From Colwellia sp. PAMC 20917 (lineage in GTDB: Bacteria; Pseudomonadota; Gammaproteobacteria; Enterobacterales; Alteromonadaceae), in the NCBI RefSeq assembly GCF_001767295.1, contig NZ_CP014944.1, forward strand, positions 3,162,001-3,226,000: a DNA stretch of 64,000 bases, given 5' to 3'. Under the pieces are notes generated by a model. It ran no database searches and was not told the origin of the DNA. It saw only the letters and a list, made by a program, of their open reading frames with translations. Below are positions 47,296 to 56,036 of the stretch, one piece after another; positions within the stretch are counted from its first letter, which is position 1; every line of letters starts with the position of its first letter. A program made the position numbers and the translations under genes.

Positions 47296-48651
47296 ATGAG
47301 TGTTTCAAGAGGTGGGTTTAGTTCTCGGATTGGTTTTATCATGGCAGCGGCAGGTTCCGCTGTTGGTTTAGGCAATATTTGGGGATTCCCAACACAAACA
47401 GCAAGTAATGGTGGTGCTGCTTTTGTTTTAGTTTATTTAGTTTTAGCCTTTTGCTTAGCTTACCCTGCATTTATGGCCGAATTATTGATAGGCCGATACG
47501 GGCAAGCGAATGCAGTTAGCTCGTTAGAAAAAATGTCACGCAGTCTTTGGCAGAAAAAATTCGCCTTCTTTGTGGGTTTTGGAGGCATAGTTTGTGCGGC
47601 ACTTATTCTTAGTTTTTATGGAATTTTAGCGGGCTGGATGATGTCTTATGCCGTTGAACCCGTTTTAACCTTTGTTGGTTTAAGTGATGCAGCGCAATGG
47701 GTTATTTCACAATCTTTGTGGCGTAATTTAGGCTTTACCGCCTTATTCATGGTCTTGACCGTTTTTATTATTCGCCATGGCGTTGAAGATGGTATTGAAA
47801 AATGGTCAAAACGTTTAATGCCAATGTTGATCGGTTTATTAATACTGTTAATTATTTATGTTGTTACCTTAGATGGTGCAGCTGAGGGATTAAATGCTTA
47901 TTTGAACCCTGATTTTTCCCGTGTATTTGAAGCTGATTTATTAATTAGCGCATTAGGGCAAGCCTTCTTCTCTTTGTCACTAGGCACCAGTGTGATGATT
48001 ATTTATGGTTCATATATTTCTAAAAAAGAGAATTTAATTACCCTAGGTGCACAAGTTACGCTTATTGATGTGTCTATCGCATTCCTAGCCGGCTTATTAA
48101 TTATTCCTGCTATGTATGTTGCTCAAGCACAAGGCGTAGCGATATTTGCTGATGATGGCAGTTTAATCAATGGTTCAAGTCTGGTCTTTACTGTTTTACC
48201 CAGTTTATTTGAAAGCATGGGTAATATGGGCAGTTTTGTCGCTTTTGCTTTCTTCTTATTAATGTCTATTGCCGCTTTAACATCTTCTATTTCAATGCTT
48301 GAAGGACCGGTATCTTACGTGGTTGAGCGTCATGACCTTCCAAGAGAAAAAGCGACCACCTTAATTGGTATTGGTATTTTCTTATTGAGTGTGGTTATCG
48401 TTTTAAATATTGAAACTATGCTCGATTTTGTTGCCATTGCTGCTACGCAATATGGGCAACCGATTATAGCGATGCTATGTTGTGTCTTTGTTGGCTGGAT
48501 TTGGCATAGAAATGATGTGCTTATGGAGCTTAAGCAAGGTCATGATAGTGCAGAGCATAGTGTGTTTTGGAAAATTTGGCCTTGGTATACCAAGTTTGTT
48601 TGTCCAACAGCGATAGGTGTCGTGTTTATTCATTCATTAAATCTTTTTTAA
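47296..48651 (+). CDS. Sodium-dependent NSS (SNF) family transporter
   Basis: Sodium symporter of the neurotransmitter:sodium family, usually for amino acids. The 451-residue product has the signature GFIMAAAGSAVGLGNIWGFP of helix 1 with the sodium and substrate site, followed by eleven or so helices, including AFFSLSLGTSVMIIYGSY (helix 6 region) and FAFFLLMSIAALTSSISMLE (helix 8 with sodium-binding Ser/Thr). Substrate cannot be read. Monocistronic; a terminator follows. Uses the same sodium gradient as the nearby NhaC antiporter. Confidence 0.92.
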   Translation: MSVSRGGFSSRIGFIMAAAGSAVGLGNIWGFPTQTASNGGAAFVLVYLVLAFCLAYPAFMAELLIGRYGQANAVSSLEKMSRSLWQKKFAFFVGFGGIVCAALILSFYGILAGWMMSYAVEPVLTFVGLSDAAQWVISQSLWRNLGFTALFMVLTVFIIRHGVEDGIEKWSKRLMPMLIGLLILLIIYVVTLDGAAEGLNAYLNPDFSRVFEADLLISALGQAFFSLSLGTSVMIIYGSYISKKENLITLGAQVTLIDVSIAFLAGLLIIPAMYVAQAQGVAIFADDGSLINGSSLVFTVLPSLFESMGNMGSFVAFAFFLLMSIAALTSSISMLEGPVSYVVERHDLPREKATTLIGIGIFLLSVVIVLNIETMLDFVAIAATQYGQPIIAMLCCVFVGWIWHRNDVLMELKQGHDSAEHSVFWKIWPWYTKFVCPTAIGVVFIHSLNLF

Positions 48652-48676
48652 AACAGTAGAATTTAAAAATGAACAT

Positions 48677-48703
48677 AAAAAAGCGAGCTTAGCTCGCTTT
48701 TTT
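48677..48703 (+). terminator. Rho-independent terminator after the NSS transporter
   Basis: AAAAAGCGAGC and GCTCGCTTTTTT around TTA, followed by further T. Confidence 0.92.
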
Positions 48704-48779
48704 TATGTTCACAGTCTCAGTGAATTGGTTAGGATGACTATGCGTTAGTTAGTAGAATGGTGTTTTTCTTTCACCTTTG

Positions 48780-48814
48780 TCGTCATGCTGAATTTATTTC
48801 AGTATCACGATGAC
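48780..48814. repeat. Solo copy of the REP-like palindrome
   Basis: CGTCATGCTGAATTTATTTC matches the first 20 bases of the 59-bp units at 20158-20640. Here it is a longer near-palindrome because CGATGACG follows and can pair with CGTCAT at the left end. It lies between the NSS terminator and the convergent pseudouridine synthase. Confidence 0.85.
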
Positions 48815-48835
48815 GCTTTCAATAGGAGGCAATTG

Positions 48836-49543
48836 TTAGCTTATATTTGGCCAAGTAAGTGACCAAGGGGTCTTAATGGCCGCTAATTGTTGTTGGCAAG
48901 ATTCACTTAAATATTTTTCTCCAGAAGATGGGCAAAGTACAAATTGATATTTTTCCCCATCTAAAGTGAAGCTCAGCGCGTATGCATGTAAATAACCACG
49001 TTGCTCTTGATAAGCATCTTGCGTTGCGTAAAGTGGATCACCGAGTATTGGAGAGCCAATACTGGATAAGGCAACACGTAGTTGGTGGGTTTTACCACTT
49101 CGCGGTTTTAATAAATACAAACGCTGACCATCGCTTAGTGAATACGACAAGAACTGTGTAATCGCGGGGTTGACTTGTGTTCGCAGTAATTTCCACATAC
49201 CTCGGCGACTTTTTTCCATATCGCCTTTAATCAAACCTTGTTTTTTCTTAGGTTTTTTATCACTGATCGCCAGGTAATATTTTTCAACCTTATGTTGTTC
49301 AAATAACGTTTGAAACTCTTGCGTAGTCGCTAAGTTTTTTGCAAAAATCATTAAACCTGAAGTCATTTTGTCAAGGCGATGCACCGGGAATAAATCATCA
49401 AATTTACCTTGCGCTTTTCCTTGTTTTTTAACTTGGTTGAAAAACCCTTGCTCAAGGTCGCCTTCATCATGGAAGTTAACATCGGCTGGTTTCTCTACAA
49501 TAATAAAATTATTGTGTTCAAAAATTATATTAATCGATTGCAC
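48836..49543 (-). CDS. RluA-family pseudouridine synthase
   Basis: Isomerises uridine to pseudouridine in RNA. The 235-residue product lacks an S4 domain and has the catalytic HRLDKMTSGLMIFAK (Asp in HRLD), PRSGKTHQLRVAL and SPILGDPLYA, the RluA order. Length and start VQSINIIFEHNNFIIVEKPA resemble the small RluA type kept in marine gammaproteobacteria (near TruC). It starts at a GTG directly after the NhaC stop with AAGG upstream, so translation is coupled. The RNA target is not known from sequence. Confidence 0.88.
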   Translation of the reverse strand: MQSINIIFEHNNFIIVEKPADVNFHDEGDLEQGFFNQVKKQGKAQGKFDDLFPVHRLDKMTSGLMIFAKNLATTQEFQTLFEQHKVEKYYLAISDKKPKKKQGLIKGDMEKSRRGMWKLLRTQVNPAITQFLSYSLSDGQRLYLLKPRSGKTHQLRVALSSIGSPILGDPLYATQDAYQEQRGYLHAYALSFTLDGEKYQFVLCPSSGEKYLSESCQQQLAAIKTPWSLTWPNIS

Positions 49544-50905
49544 TTATGAAAGCCTTAATCCTACCAAGATATAAAGAATAATCGTGAGCACAGCACCAAA
49601 TAATGCATATGGTAATTGTGTCTTAACATGCTCGAAATGATCACAACCACTGGCGATTGATGCAACCACGGTTGTATCAGAAATAGGAGAGGCGTGGTCG
49701 CCAAATACGCCACCACCTAACACAGCAGCGACTAAAAACTCTATGGGTAACCCGCTTTGTTGAGCGATAGGTACAGCAATAGGCACCAATATAGCAAAAG
49801 TCCCCCAAGAGGTTCCTGTTGCGAAAGCCATTAACGCCGCGGCAATAAAAATAACGGGTGCCATTAAAAATAACGGCAGTTCAACATTAAATAACTCACT
49901 GACATAAATACCTGTGCCCAAACCTTTTATTGCGTCACCAAAAGCAAATGACAACACTAAAATGGCAACAGCAGGAAACATATGTTTAATGCCTGCAGCG
50001 GAGCTGAGGGTTATTTCTTTAACACTAAGGAGTTTATTCAAGGTAATTAATAGCACTAATAAAATAAAAGCGCTGATGATTGACCAAAACACAGCAAATG
50101 AGCCTGAGCCACGGCGTATGTCGCCATCACCTGTTATCCATAATAAAATTAGGGTCAATGCTAATAACGTTAATAAAGGCAACCACATGATATAGGCTGG
50201 CGCTATTTGTTTTACAGTATCTTGTTGCTGCTCGGTTACCAAAGACTCTGCTCTTTTCATCGGACCATAAATTTTTCCGCTGTAGGCGGTATAAAAAGCC
50301 AATAAAATAGCGATTATTGCGTAAAAGTTATAACTAACCGTACCGATTAAAATACCCACTGAGTCGGCAAGTTGATAGTCATCAAGTAACCCTAATACAT
50401 AAGCACCCCAGCCATTTACTAATAATAAAATGCTTACTGGCGCGCAAGTTGAGTCAATTAGGTAGGCTAGCTTTGCGCGGCTCATTTTGTATTTATCAAA
50501 GAGTTTCTGACTAGCCATACCCGCAGTAAACATACTTAAATTAGTATCGGTAAAAATACTGGTACCAATAATTGTCGGCAGCATACTTGCTTGTCGAGCG
50601 TTTTTGACTAAATTTAATGAGGACAGTTTTTCGATAAAACCATTAACCGCGCCTGATTTATTCATTAGGGTCACTAACGCGCCAATTAATAAACTAAAAC
50701 TAACGATATAAAGGTTATTGGTAGAAGTGAATACACCACCAATCGCCAAAAAACCATCGGTTAAGCCCGTTAGTATTTGCCAGTTTGTCGACATGATACT
50801 TGCTAAAATTAAACCGCAGAATAAAGCTAATAGAGCGTTTTTTCGCCAAATGGCAATAACAATAGCAACAAGTGGAGGAAGTAATGATAAAGGACTGTCT
50901 TGCAT
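49544..50905 (-). CDS. NhaC family sodium/proton antiporter
   Basis: Exchanges sodium for protons. The 453-residue product has about ten to twelve helices and NhaC landmarks: TNLSMFTAGMASQKLFDKYK, LIDSTCAPVSILLLVNGWGA, FATGTSWGTFAILVPIA and VFGDHASPISDTTVVASIAS, the last with the conserved acidic and His residues. The exact substrate could also be another ion pair, since this family includes malate-lactate exchangers. Transcribed before the pseudouridine synthase gene with no gap. Confidence 0.88.
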   Translation of the reverse strand: MQDSPLSLLPPLVAIVIAIWRKNALLALFCGLILASIMSTNWQILTGLTDGFLAIGGVFTSTNNLYIVSFSLLIGALVTLMNKSGAVNGFIEKLSSLNLVKNARQASMLPTIIGTSIFTDTNLSMFTAGMASQKLFDKYKMSRAKLAYLIDSTCAPVSILLLVNGWGAYVLGLLDDYQLADSVGILIGTVSYNFYAIIAILLAFYTAYSGKIYGPMKRAESLVTEQQQDTVKQIAPAYIMWLPLLTLLALTLILLWITGDGDIRRGSGSFAVFWSIISAFILLVLLITLNKLLSVKEITLSSAAGIKHMFPAVAILVLSFAFGDAIKGLGTGIYVSELFNVELPLFLMAPVIFIAAALMAFATGTSWGTFAILVPIAVPIAQQSGLPIEFLVAAVLGGGVFGDHASPISDTTVVASIASGCDHFEHVKTQLPYALFGAVLTIILYILVGLRLS

Positions 50906-51175
50906 GATTTTAACTATTTTCTTATTATTATCTTATAAGGCACTTTACCGTAAGCGCTAATGTTTAGAAACTGCTTTGTAAGAGATTCATACAAATTTGA
51001 TTAGTTTTATTTTGAAAATAAAATTAGCGTATTACGGTCTAGTGCTTTTAGAAAATGAATGTTTATTTTGAGGATGTCACTTAAGATTGATTTTTAATAC
51101 GATAAAGTATTGAAAAGTTAATTATTACCCTCAAATAGTCAATAGCAGCTACGCTTAATGTATTAGGGATTATTT

Positions 51176-52747
51176 TTGAAACTTTCTTTTGATGACTATG
51201 TAATGGCATTTAGCCAAGATGAACATTTATCTTCCTTAACAGGTATTGGGCGAGGCATAGAACGAGAAGGTTTACGCGTTTTACCTGAAGGACGTTTGTC
51301 ATTAGCCCCCCACCATAAAAGCTTAGGCGCTGCGTTAACACATCCTAATATCACTACGGACTACTCAGAAACGTTATTAGAGTTTATTACACCGGTGAGT
51401 TTTGATCCCGAAACAACTATCGCGCAATTACAAGATATTCAAAAATATACCTTAAGTAAAATTGATGGCGAACTGCTGTGGCCAATGAGTATGCCATGCT
51501 TTGTTGATAATGATGACGCTATACCGCTAGCAAACTATGGTTCATCAAACGTAGGTCAAATGAAAACAGCCTATCGTCAAGGACTAAAAAATCGCTACGG
51601 TAGTATGATGCAGGTTATTTCTGGTATTCATTTTAATTTCTCATTTTCTCAAGATTTTTGGCAAAGTATGCAAAAAATTTCAGAAAATAAGGCACCAATA
51701 AATGATTTTATATCAGAAAAGTATTTTTCATTATTACGTAACTACAAACGATATTGCTGGTTGATACCTTACCTTTACGGTAGCTCGCCCACTATTTGTG
51801 GTTCATTTTTGAAAAATAAAACTACCACGTTACCTTTCAAAAAGTCAGCGAGTGGTTATATGTACCTTGAGTACGCTACATCGTTGAGAATGAGTGATTT
51901 AGGTTACACCAACAGCGAGCAAGCATCGTTGAAAATTTGTTATAACGATTTAAATGGTTATTTAGATGGTGTACAAAATGCGATTAATCTACCTTCAGAA
52001 AAATTTGCTGCCTTTGGTGTAAAGGTTAACGGAAAATACCAGCAACTTAACAGTAATATTTTACAGATTGAGAATGAACTTTATGCGCCTATTCGGCCTA
52101 AGCAAGTTGCTAAATCTGGAGAAAAACCCTCAGAAGCATTAAGAAATAGAGGGGTTGAATATATTGAAGTACGCGCCCTTGATGTTAATCCATTCTCTGA
52201 TACGGGAATAAGCATTGAGCAAGTTTATTTTCTCGATGTTTTTATTACCTATTGTGCCTTAGCAGACAGCCCTTTATTTACTTATCAACAACAAGAAAGC
52301 TGCGATGCCAATATGGACGAAGTTGTTGTTCGAGGCAGAGATCCTCTTTTACTACTCAATGATAATGGTTGTGATAAATCAGTGAAAGCCTGGGGCAGTG
52401 AAATTTTCCAACAAATGCAGAAAGTCGCAATCTTATTAGATAGTGCTTATGGCAGTGAAAAATATAGTCAAGCGGTCGCCAATGAACAACAAAAATTGCT
52501 TGATCCCAATTTAACACCTTCCGCTAAATTACTTGATTGTGTGGTAAATCAAAATCAAAGCTTAACGGGTATCGCTTTGCAAAAAGCACAAGACTATCGT
52601 CAACAGTTACTAGCGGCAGATTATCAGGTGTTTAATGAGCAGTATTTTATTGATGCGGCAACAAAATCACATCAAGGACAAAAGGATATTGAAAACGCCG
52701 ACCAAGTAGACTTTGATACTTTTTTAGCTGATTATTTTGGTAAATAG
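51176..52747 (+). CDS. gshA: Glutamate--cysteine ligase
   Basis: Joins glutamate and cysteine, the first and rate-limiting step of glutathione synthesis. The 523-residue product matches the proteobacterial type 1 enzyme (E. coli 518). Landmarks: IGRGIEREGLRVLPEGRLS, HPNITTDYSETLLEFITP, MSMPCFVDN and SGIHFNFSF, all active-site parts. It begins at a TTG with TTAGGGAT upstream; the next ATG is at residue 10. It ends in a terminator at 52768. Confidence 0.94.
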   Translation: MKLSFDDYVMAFSQDEHLSSLTGIGRGIEREGLRVLPEGRLSLAPHHKSLGAALTHPNITTDYSETLLEFITPVSFDPETTIAQLQDIQKYTLSKIDGELLWPMSMPCFVDNDDAIPLANYGSSNVGQMKTAYRQGLKNRYGSMMQVISGIHFNFSFSQDFWQSMQKISENKAPINDFISEKYFSLLRNYKRYCWLIPYLYGSSPTICGSFLKNKTTTLPFKKSASGYMYLEYATSLRMSDLGYTNSEQASLKICYNDLNGYLDGVQNAINLPSEKFAAFGVKVNGKYQQLNSNILQIENELYAPIRPKQVAKSGEKPSEALRNRGVEYIEVRALDVNPFSDTGISIEQVYFLDVFITYCALADSPLFTYQQQESCDANMDEVVVRGRDPLLLLNDNGCDKSVKAWGSEIFQQMQKVAILLDSAYGSEKYSQAVANEQQKLLDPNLTPSAKLLDCVVNQNQSLTGIALQKAQDYRQQLLAADYQVFNEQYFIDAATKSHQGQKDIENADQVDFDTFLADYFGK

Positions 52748-52767
52748 GCTTTAATAATTACTCGCCA

Positions 52768-52803
52768 AAATAGCGCGTTAGTTAACGTGCTATTTCATTT
52801 TTC
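52768..52803 (+). terminator. Rho-independent terminator after gshA
   Basis: AAATAGCGCGTTA and TAACGTGCTATTT form a 13-base stem (one G-T pair) and are followed by CATTTTTC. Confidence 0.75.
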
Positions 52804-52902
52804 ACTCCTGACAATAAAACTCTTGTTCAAGTATAACCGCTCTTGTAAGCCCCATTTCCTTGTCGTGTTGACTTTACTCATTTCATTTTGCTAAATAATA
52901 GC

Positions 52903-53442
52903 CAAAAAAAAACGCATTACTTAAAAAAGCATGCGCAATAAAAACATAATAACTGCTAATAACTAAGGGAAACATAAACACTTATAAAGTAAGAGTGTTA
53001 GTTGTGGTTTTAGTTCCATTTATTTAGCTATTTTTTATTCATTGTTTTATCGGCAGAGTCATTGGTGATTAAATCGCTTATTACAGATAAAATGCTAATC
53101 AAAGTTTACTGGAATTTAGGCAAAAAAAAACGCATTACTTAAAAAAGAATGCGCAATAAAAACATAACAACTGCTAATAACTAAGGGAAACATAAACACT
53201 TATAAAGTAAGAGTGCTAGTTGTGGTTTTAGTTCCATTTATTTAGCTATTTTTATTCATTGTTTTCTGGGCAGTGTCGTTGGTGATTAAATCGCTTATTA
53301 CAGATAAAATGCTAATCAAAGTTTACTGGAATTTAGGCAAAAAAAAACGCATTACTTAAAAAAGAATGCGCGATAAAAACATAACTACTAAGGGAGAAAC
53401 ATAAACACTGCTAAGTAAGAGTGGCCGTTCTAGTTTTAGTTC
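52903..53442 (-). repeat. Tandem 217-bp repeat, two full units and a partial third
   Basis: Units start at 52903 (218 bases), 53121 (217 bases) and 53338 (partial, diverging after about 105 bases). Each begins with nine A, then CGCATT...AATGCG (CGCAT/ATGCG in unit one). The first two are over 90 percent identical by eye; the third keeps only the left half, including GGGAAAC/GGGAGAAAC, AACACT and AAGTAAGAGTG. Confidence 0.93.
53122..53228 (-). ncRNA. Candidate small RNA in repeat unit two (similar ones in units one and three)
   Basis: On the minus strand each unit ends in a Rho-independent terminator: CGCATTC, a T-rich loop, AATGCG and nine T (53122-53153). Upstream is a second hairpin, CACTCTTAC...GTAAGTG-like (CACTTATAAAGTAAGAGTG at 53198-53216 on the plus strand). 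Parallel elements lie at about 52904-53010 and 53339-53442. No open frame fits. No convincing promoter was found, and the gene end at 53228 is a guess. Tandem small-RNA genes are known in other bacteria; this family I do not recognise. Confidence 0.45.
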
Positions 53443-53562
53443 AATAATGTTTCATTTAAAATGAAAATATTTTTTACAATACTACTCTCACTATTATCTA
53501 GTTGGTATAAAGTCTTCTTTCTGGCATGATAACAATATCCAATCCAATAACGTACTGATGTT

Positions 53563-54182
53563 ATGTCGTTTATTAAACCTTTTCTTATTTCATTGTTCAG
53601 CATCATACTCCTCTCAAGTTGTGCTACATCACCGCCAAAAAATCCTGAAAATATCTGTGAAATTTTTCGTGAACACCGTGATTGGTATTTTGCTGCCAAA
53701 GAAGTGCGTGAGCGTTGGGGAGTGCCTATCCATGTGCCCATGAGTATGATGTTCCAAGAAAGTTCATTTAGAGCCGATGCTTTGCCTCCTAGAGACTATT
53801 TACTGGGTTTTATCCCTTGGGGTCGGGTAAGTACTGCTTACGGTTACTCTCAAGCAAAAACGATGACTTGGGATGATTATATTAAAGAAACAGACAATTC
53901 TGGCGCCGACCGTGATGACTTTGACGACGCTATCGATTTTATGGGTTGGTTTATATTTAAAACACAGAAAATTAATAAGGTCTCTAAATGGGATGCTTAC
54001 AACCAATATTTAAATTATCACGAAGGTTGGGGGGCTTTAAGCGTCGCTCTTATAAACAGAAGCCTTGGCTGGCAAAAGTCGCCCGCAAAGTCGATAACCG
54101 AGCACGGCGCTACAGTAGCCAATTAAAAAGCTGTGAAGCAGATTTAAATCATGGTTGGTTGTGGCGGTTATTTTTTGCTTAA
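53563..54182 (+). pseudogene. Lytic transglycosylase-like (SLT) lipoprotein, frameshifted
   Basis: Predicted outer-membrane lipoprotein that would cleave peptidoglycan glycan strands. Start MSFIKPFLISLFSIILLSSC gives a lipobox LSSC; the SLT-like core has MMFQESSFRADALPP (catalytic Glu in ESS) and AYGYSQAKTMTW. Frame one stops at 54126 after a non-family tail. At GGTTGGGGGGCTTT (about 54025) a -1 shift gives HEGWG then GFKRRSYKQKPWLAKVARKV and RARRYSSQLKSCE, continuing to a stop at 54180. So one G of a G6 tract is probably missing, or the frame is shifted in decoding. Intact length would be about 206 residues. Confidence 0.75.
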
Positions 54183-54472
54183 AGTTTATTTGTCGATATA
54201 ACTGTCATTAGCTTTGTGAGCATGGTCTTTTATAAAAAGGTCATGCTTTTTAGTTTTAGGGCTAAATTAAAGCCAATGATTGTTCACCGAGTTACATAAC
54301 ATAAGTAGTGATAACATGTAGCATAAATAGTGCTTATATAATCTCTTTTCAGTAAAAATGCTCGCAAAGGCTTATGTTTCTTATTATAAAAATTATTGTA
54401 AAAAAAACTTCATAAATATTAAAGAAAGGCATTGCATTATTTGAGGGCTGGCTCTTATTGGGCTGTGTTTTG
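54183..54472. other. AT-rich intergenic stretch
   Basis: No gene. Contains GGTCTTTTATAAAAAGGTCATGC near 54224-54246 and an A/T-rich run at 54376-54440 that lies next to the DnaA-box cluster. Nothing else is recognised. Confidence 0.4.
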
Positions 54473-54563
54473 TTATCCACAGAAATTGTGGAAAAATCAT
54501 TATTAGATCCGGTGGTGTGAATAACTCTGTGAATAACTTTGTGGCTTGCTGCTATTATCCACA
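54473..54563. promoter_or_regulatory. Cluster of five DnaA-box-like sites
   Basis: TTATCCACA (perfect box, plus) at 54473-54481 and 54555-54563; TTTTCCACA (minus) at 54487-54495; TTATTCACA (minus) at 54516-54524 and 54528-54536. All fit TTWTNCACA. The region is between convergent genes, so it is not a promoter. It resembles DnaA-titrating or DnaA-reactivating loci (datA, DARS) more than a gene regulator. An AT-rich stretch lies to its left. Confidence 0.6.
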
Positions 54564-54615
54564 AAAGAAGAAATAAGAGTATCTAAAAGTAATTGTTACT
54601 ATGATAAGAATTTCA

Positions 54616-54650
54616 TAAAAAAAGGCCTTAAAATGATGATTTAAGGCCTT
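54616..54650 (-). terminator. Rho-independent terminator after corB
   Basis: On the minus strand AAGGCCTTAAA and TTTAAGGCCTT pair around an ATCATCA loop, then a T-run. Confidence 0.92.
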
Positions 54651-54679
54651 GTGTTATATCTGTGGTGTAACCAAACTTG

Positions 54680-55963
54680 CTACTTTTCTTTATCATTATC
54701 GAGATAAAGTTCAGGAAGGATCCTAACTGTTTTGATCATATTATCTGAGACATCAACAATTTCTAAAGGGTAACCTGCTATACGTACACTTAAATTAGCT
54801 TCTGGTATATCTTCTAAATATTCGATAATTAAGCCGTTTAATGTTTTAGGACCATCGGTAGGGAAATTCCATGTCATTTCTTTATTAATATCCCTTACCG
54901 TAGCACTACCATCGACTAAATAACTGCCATCAGGTTGTGCATTAACCTCTTCACTTGTCGTCGGCGTCATCGTTGTTGTAAAGTCACCAACGACTTCTTC
55001 CAAAATGTCTTCTAGGGTTACTAAGCCTTGAATGTCACCATATTCATCGACGACTAAGCCTAATCGTTCTTTAGCATGCTGAAACTTTAATAGTTGCACA
55101 TTCAGGGTGGTGCCTTCGGGAATAAAATATAATTCTTTTATTGCTCTGATTAAGGTGGTTTTAGTAAATTGATTTTTGAATAAGAGTTTCAAGGCATCAC
55201 GTAGATGAATATAACCGACAACATCATCCATATTGTCTCGATACAATAAAACACGGGTATGGTTAGATTGTGCCAGTTGTTTTTGAATCTTTTTCCAGTC
55301 ATCATTAATATCAATGCCCACTAACTCATTACGTGGGATCATAATATCTTCAACGGTCACTTTCTCTAAATCAAGAATACCCACCAGCATATTTTGATCG
55401 CGCTCGGGTAGCATAGCTCCAGAGTCATTAACAACGGTTCTAAGTTCTTCTGAGCTTAAACTGTGATGAACACGTTGTTCAGAACTTACACCGATTAATA
55501 GCAATAAACCGTTAGTGATCCAATTTACAGCAACAACTAAAGGGAACAGCACCTTCAATAAAACCGATAAGACAACTGAGCTTGGAAAAGCGATTTTTTC
55601 AGGGTATAGCGCCGCTAATGTTTTTGGGGTTACTTCAGAAAATATTAGCACAACAAGTGTTAATGCAATGGTTGCAACTAACACCCCCATGTCACCAAAT
55701 AAACGTAAGCCTATAATAGTGGCTATCGCAGAGGCCGCAATATTAACAAGATTATTGCCAATGAGTATTAAACCAATTAAACGATCTGGACGCTCTAATA
55801 ATTTACTGACGCGTTTAGCACCTTGATGATTTTGTTTTTCTAAATGACGAAGTCGATAGCGGTTAAGCGACATAATGCCAGTTTCAGATCCTGAAAAATA
55901 GGCTGATAGAATAATTAGAATGCCAAGAATGGCAAAGAGCATTTCCGTTGATATGTTGTCCAA
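54680..55963 (-). CDS. corB: CNNM/CorC-HlyC family membrane protein (CorB type)
   Basis: Membrane protein with cytoplasmic CBS pair and transporter-associated domain, tied to magnesium/cobalt handling. The 427-residue product has a DUF21 membrane domain (residues 1-185, SAYFSGSETGIMSLNRYRLR and EVTPKTLAALYPE), two CBS domains (about 200-330, VEDIMIPRNELVGID and VVDEYGDIQGLVTLEDILEE) and a CorC_HlyC domain to the end. The frame starts at a TTG; an ATG at 55942 is a fallback start. Followed upstream by ypjD and ffh in the usual block (E. coli yfjD-ypjD-ffh). Confidence 0.9.
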   Translation of the reverse strand: MDNISTEMLFAILGILIILSAYFSGSETGIMSLNRYRLRHLEKQNHQGAKRVSKLLERPDRLIGLILIGNNLVNIAASAIATIIGLRLFGDMGVLVATIALTLVVLIFSEVTPKTLAALYPEKIAFPSSVVLSVLLKVLFPLVVAVNWITNGLLLLIGVSSEQRVHHSLSSEELRTVVNDSGAMLPERDQNMLVGILDLEKVTVEDIMIPRNELVGIDINDDWKKIQKQLAQSNHTRVLLYRDNMDDVVGYIHLRDALKLLFKNQFTKTTLIRAIKELYFIPEGTTLNVQLLKFQHAKERLGLVVDEYGDIQGLVTLEDILEEVVGDFTTTMTPTTSEEVNAQPDGSYLVDGSATVRDINKEMTWNFPTDGPKTLNGLIIEYLEDIPEANLSVRIAGYPLEIVDVSDNMIKTVRILPELYLDNDKEK

Positions 55964-56036
55964 AAAAGGAACCCTATGTTGTGTTATAGATAGTCATTAA
56001 GTAGGTTATATACTTAATGACCATTATTTTGATAAT

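Noticed and set aside
54376-54563. Chromosomal replication origin
   Set aside because: DnaA-box cluster and AT stretch are suggestive, but no dnaA, dnaN, mnmG or mioC lies nearby and no AT-rich 13-mer series was recognised; kept as a DnaA-control candidate instead.
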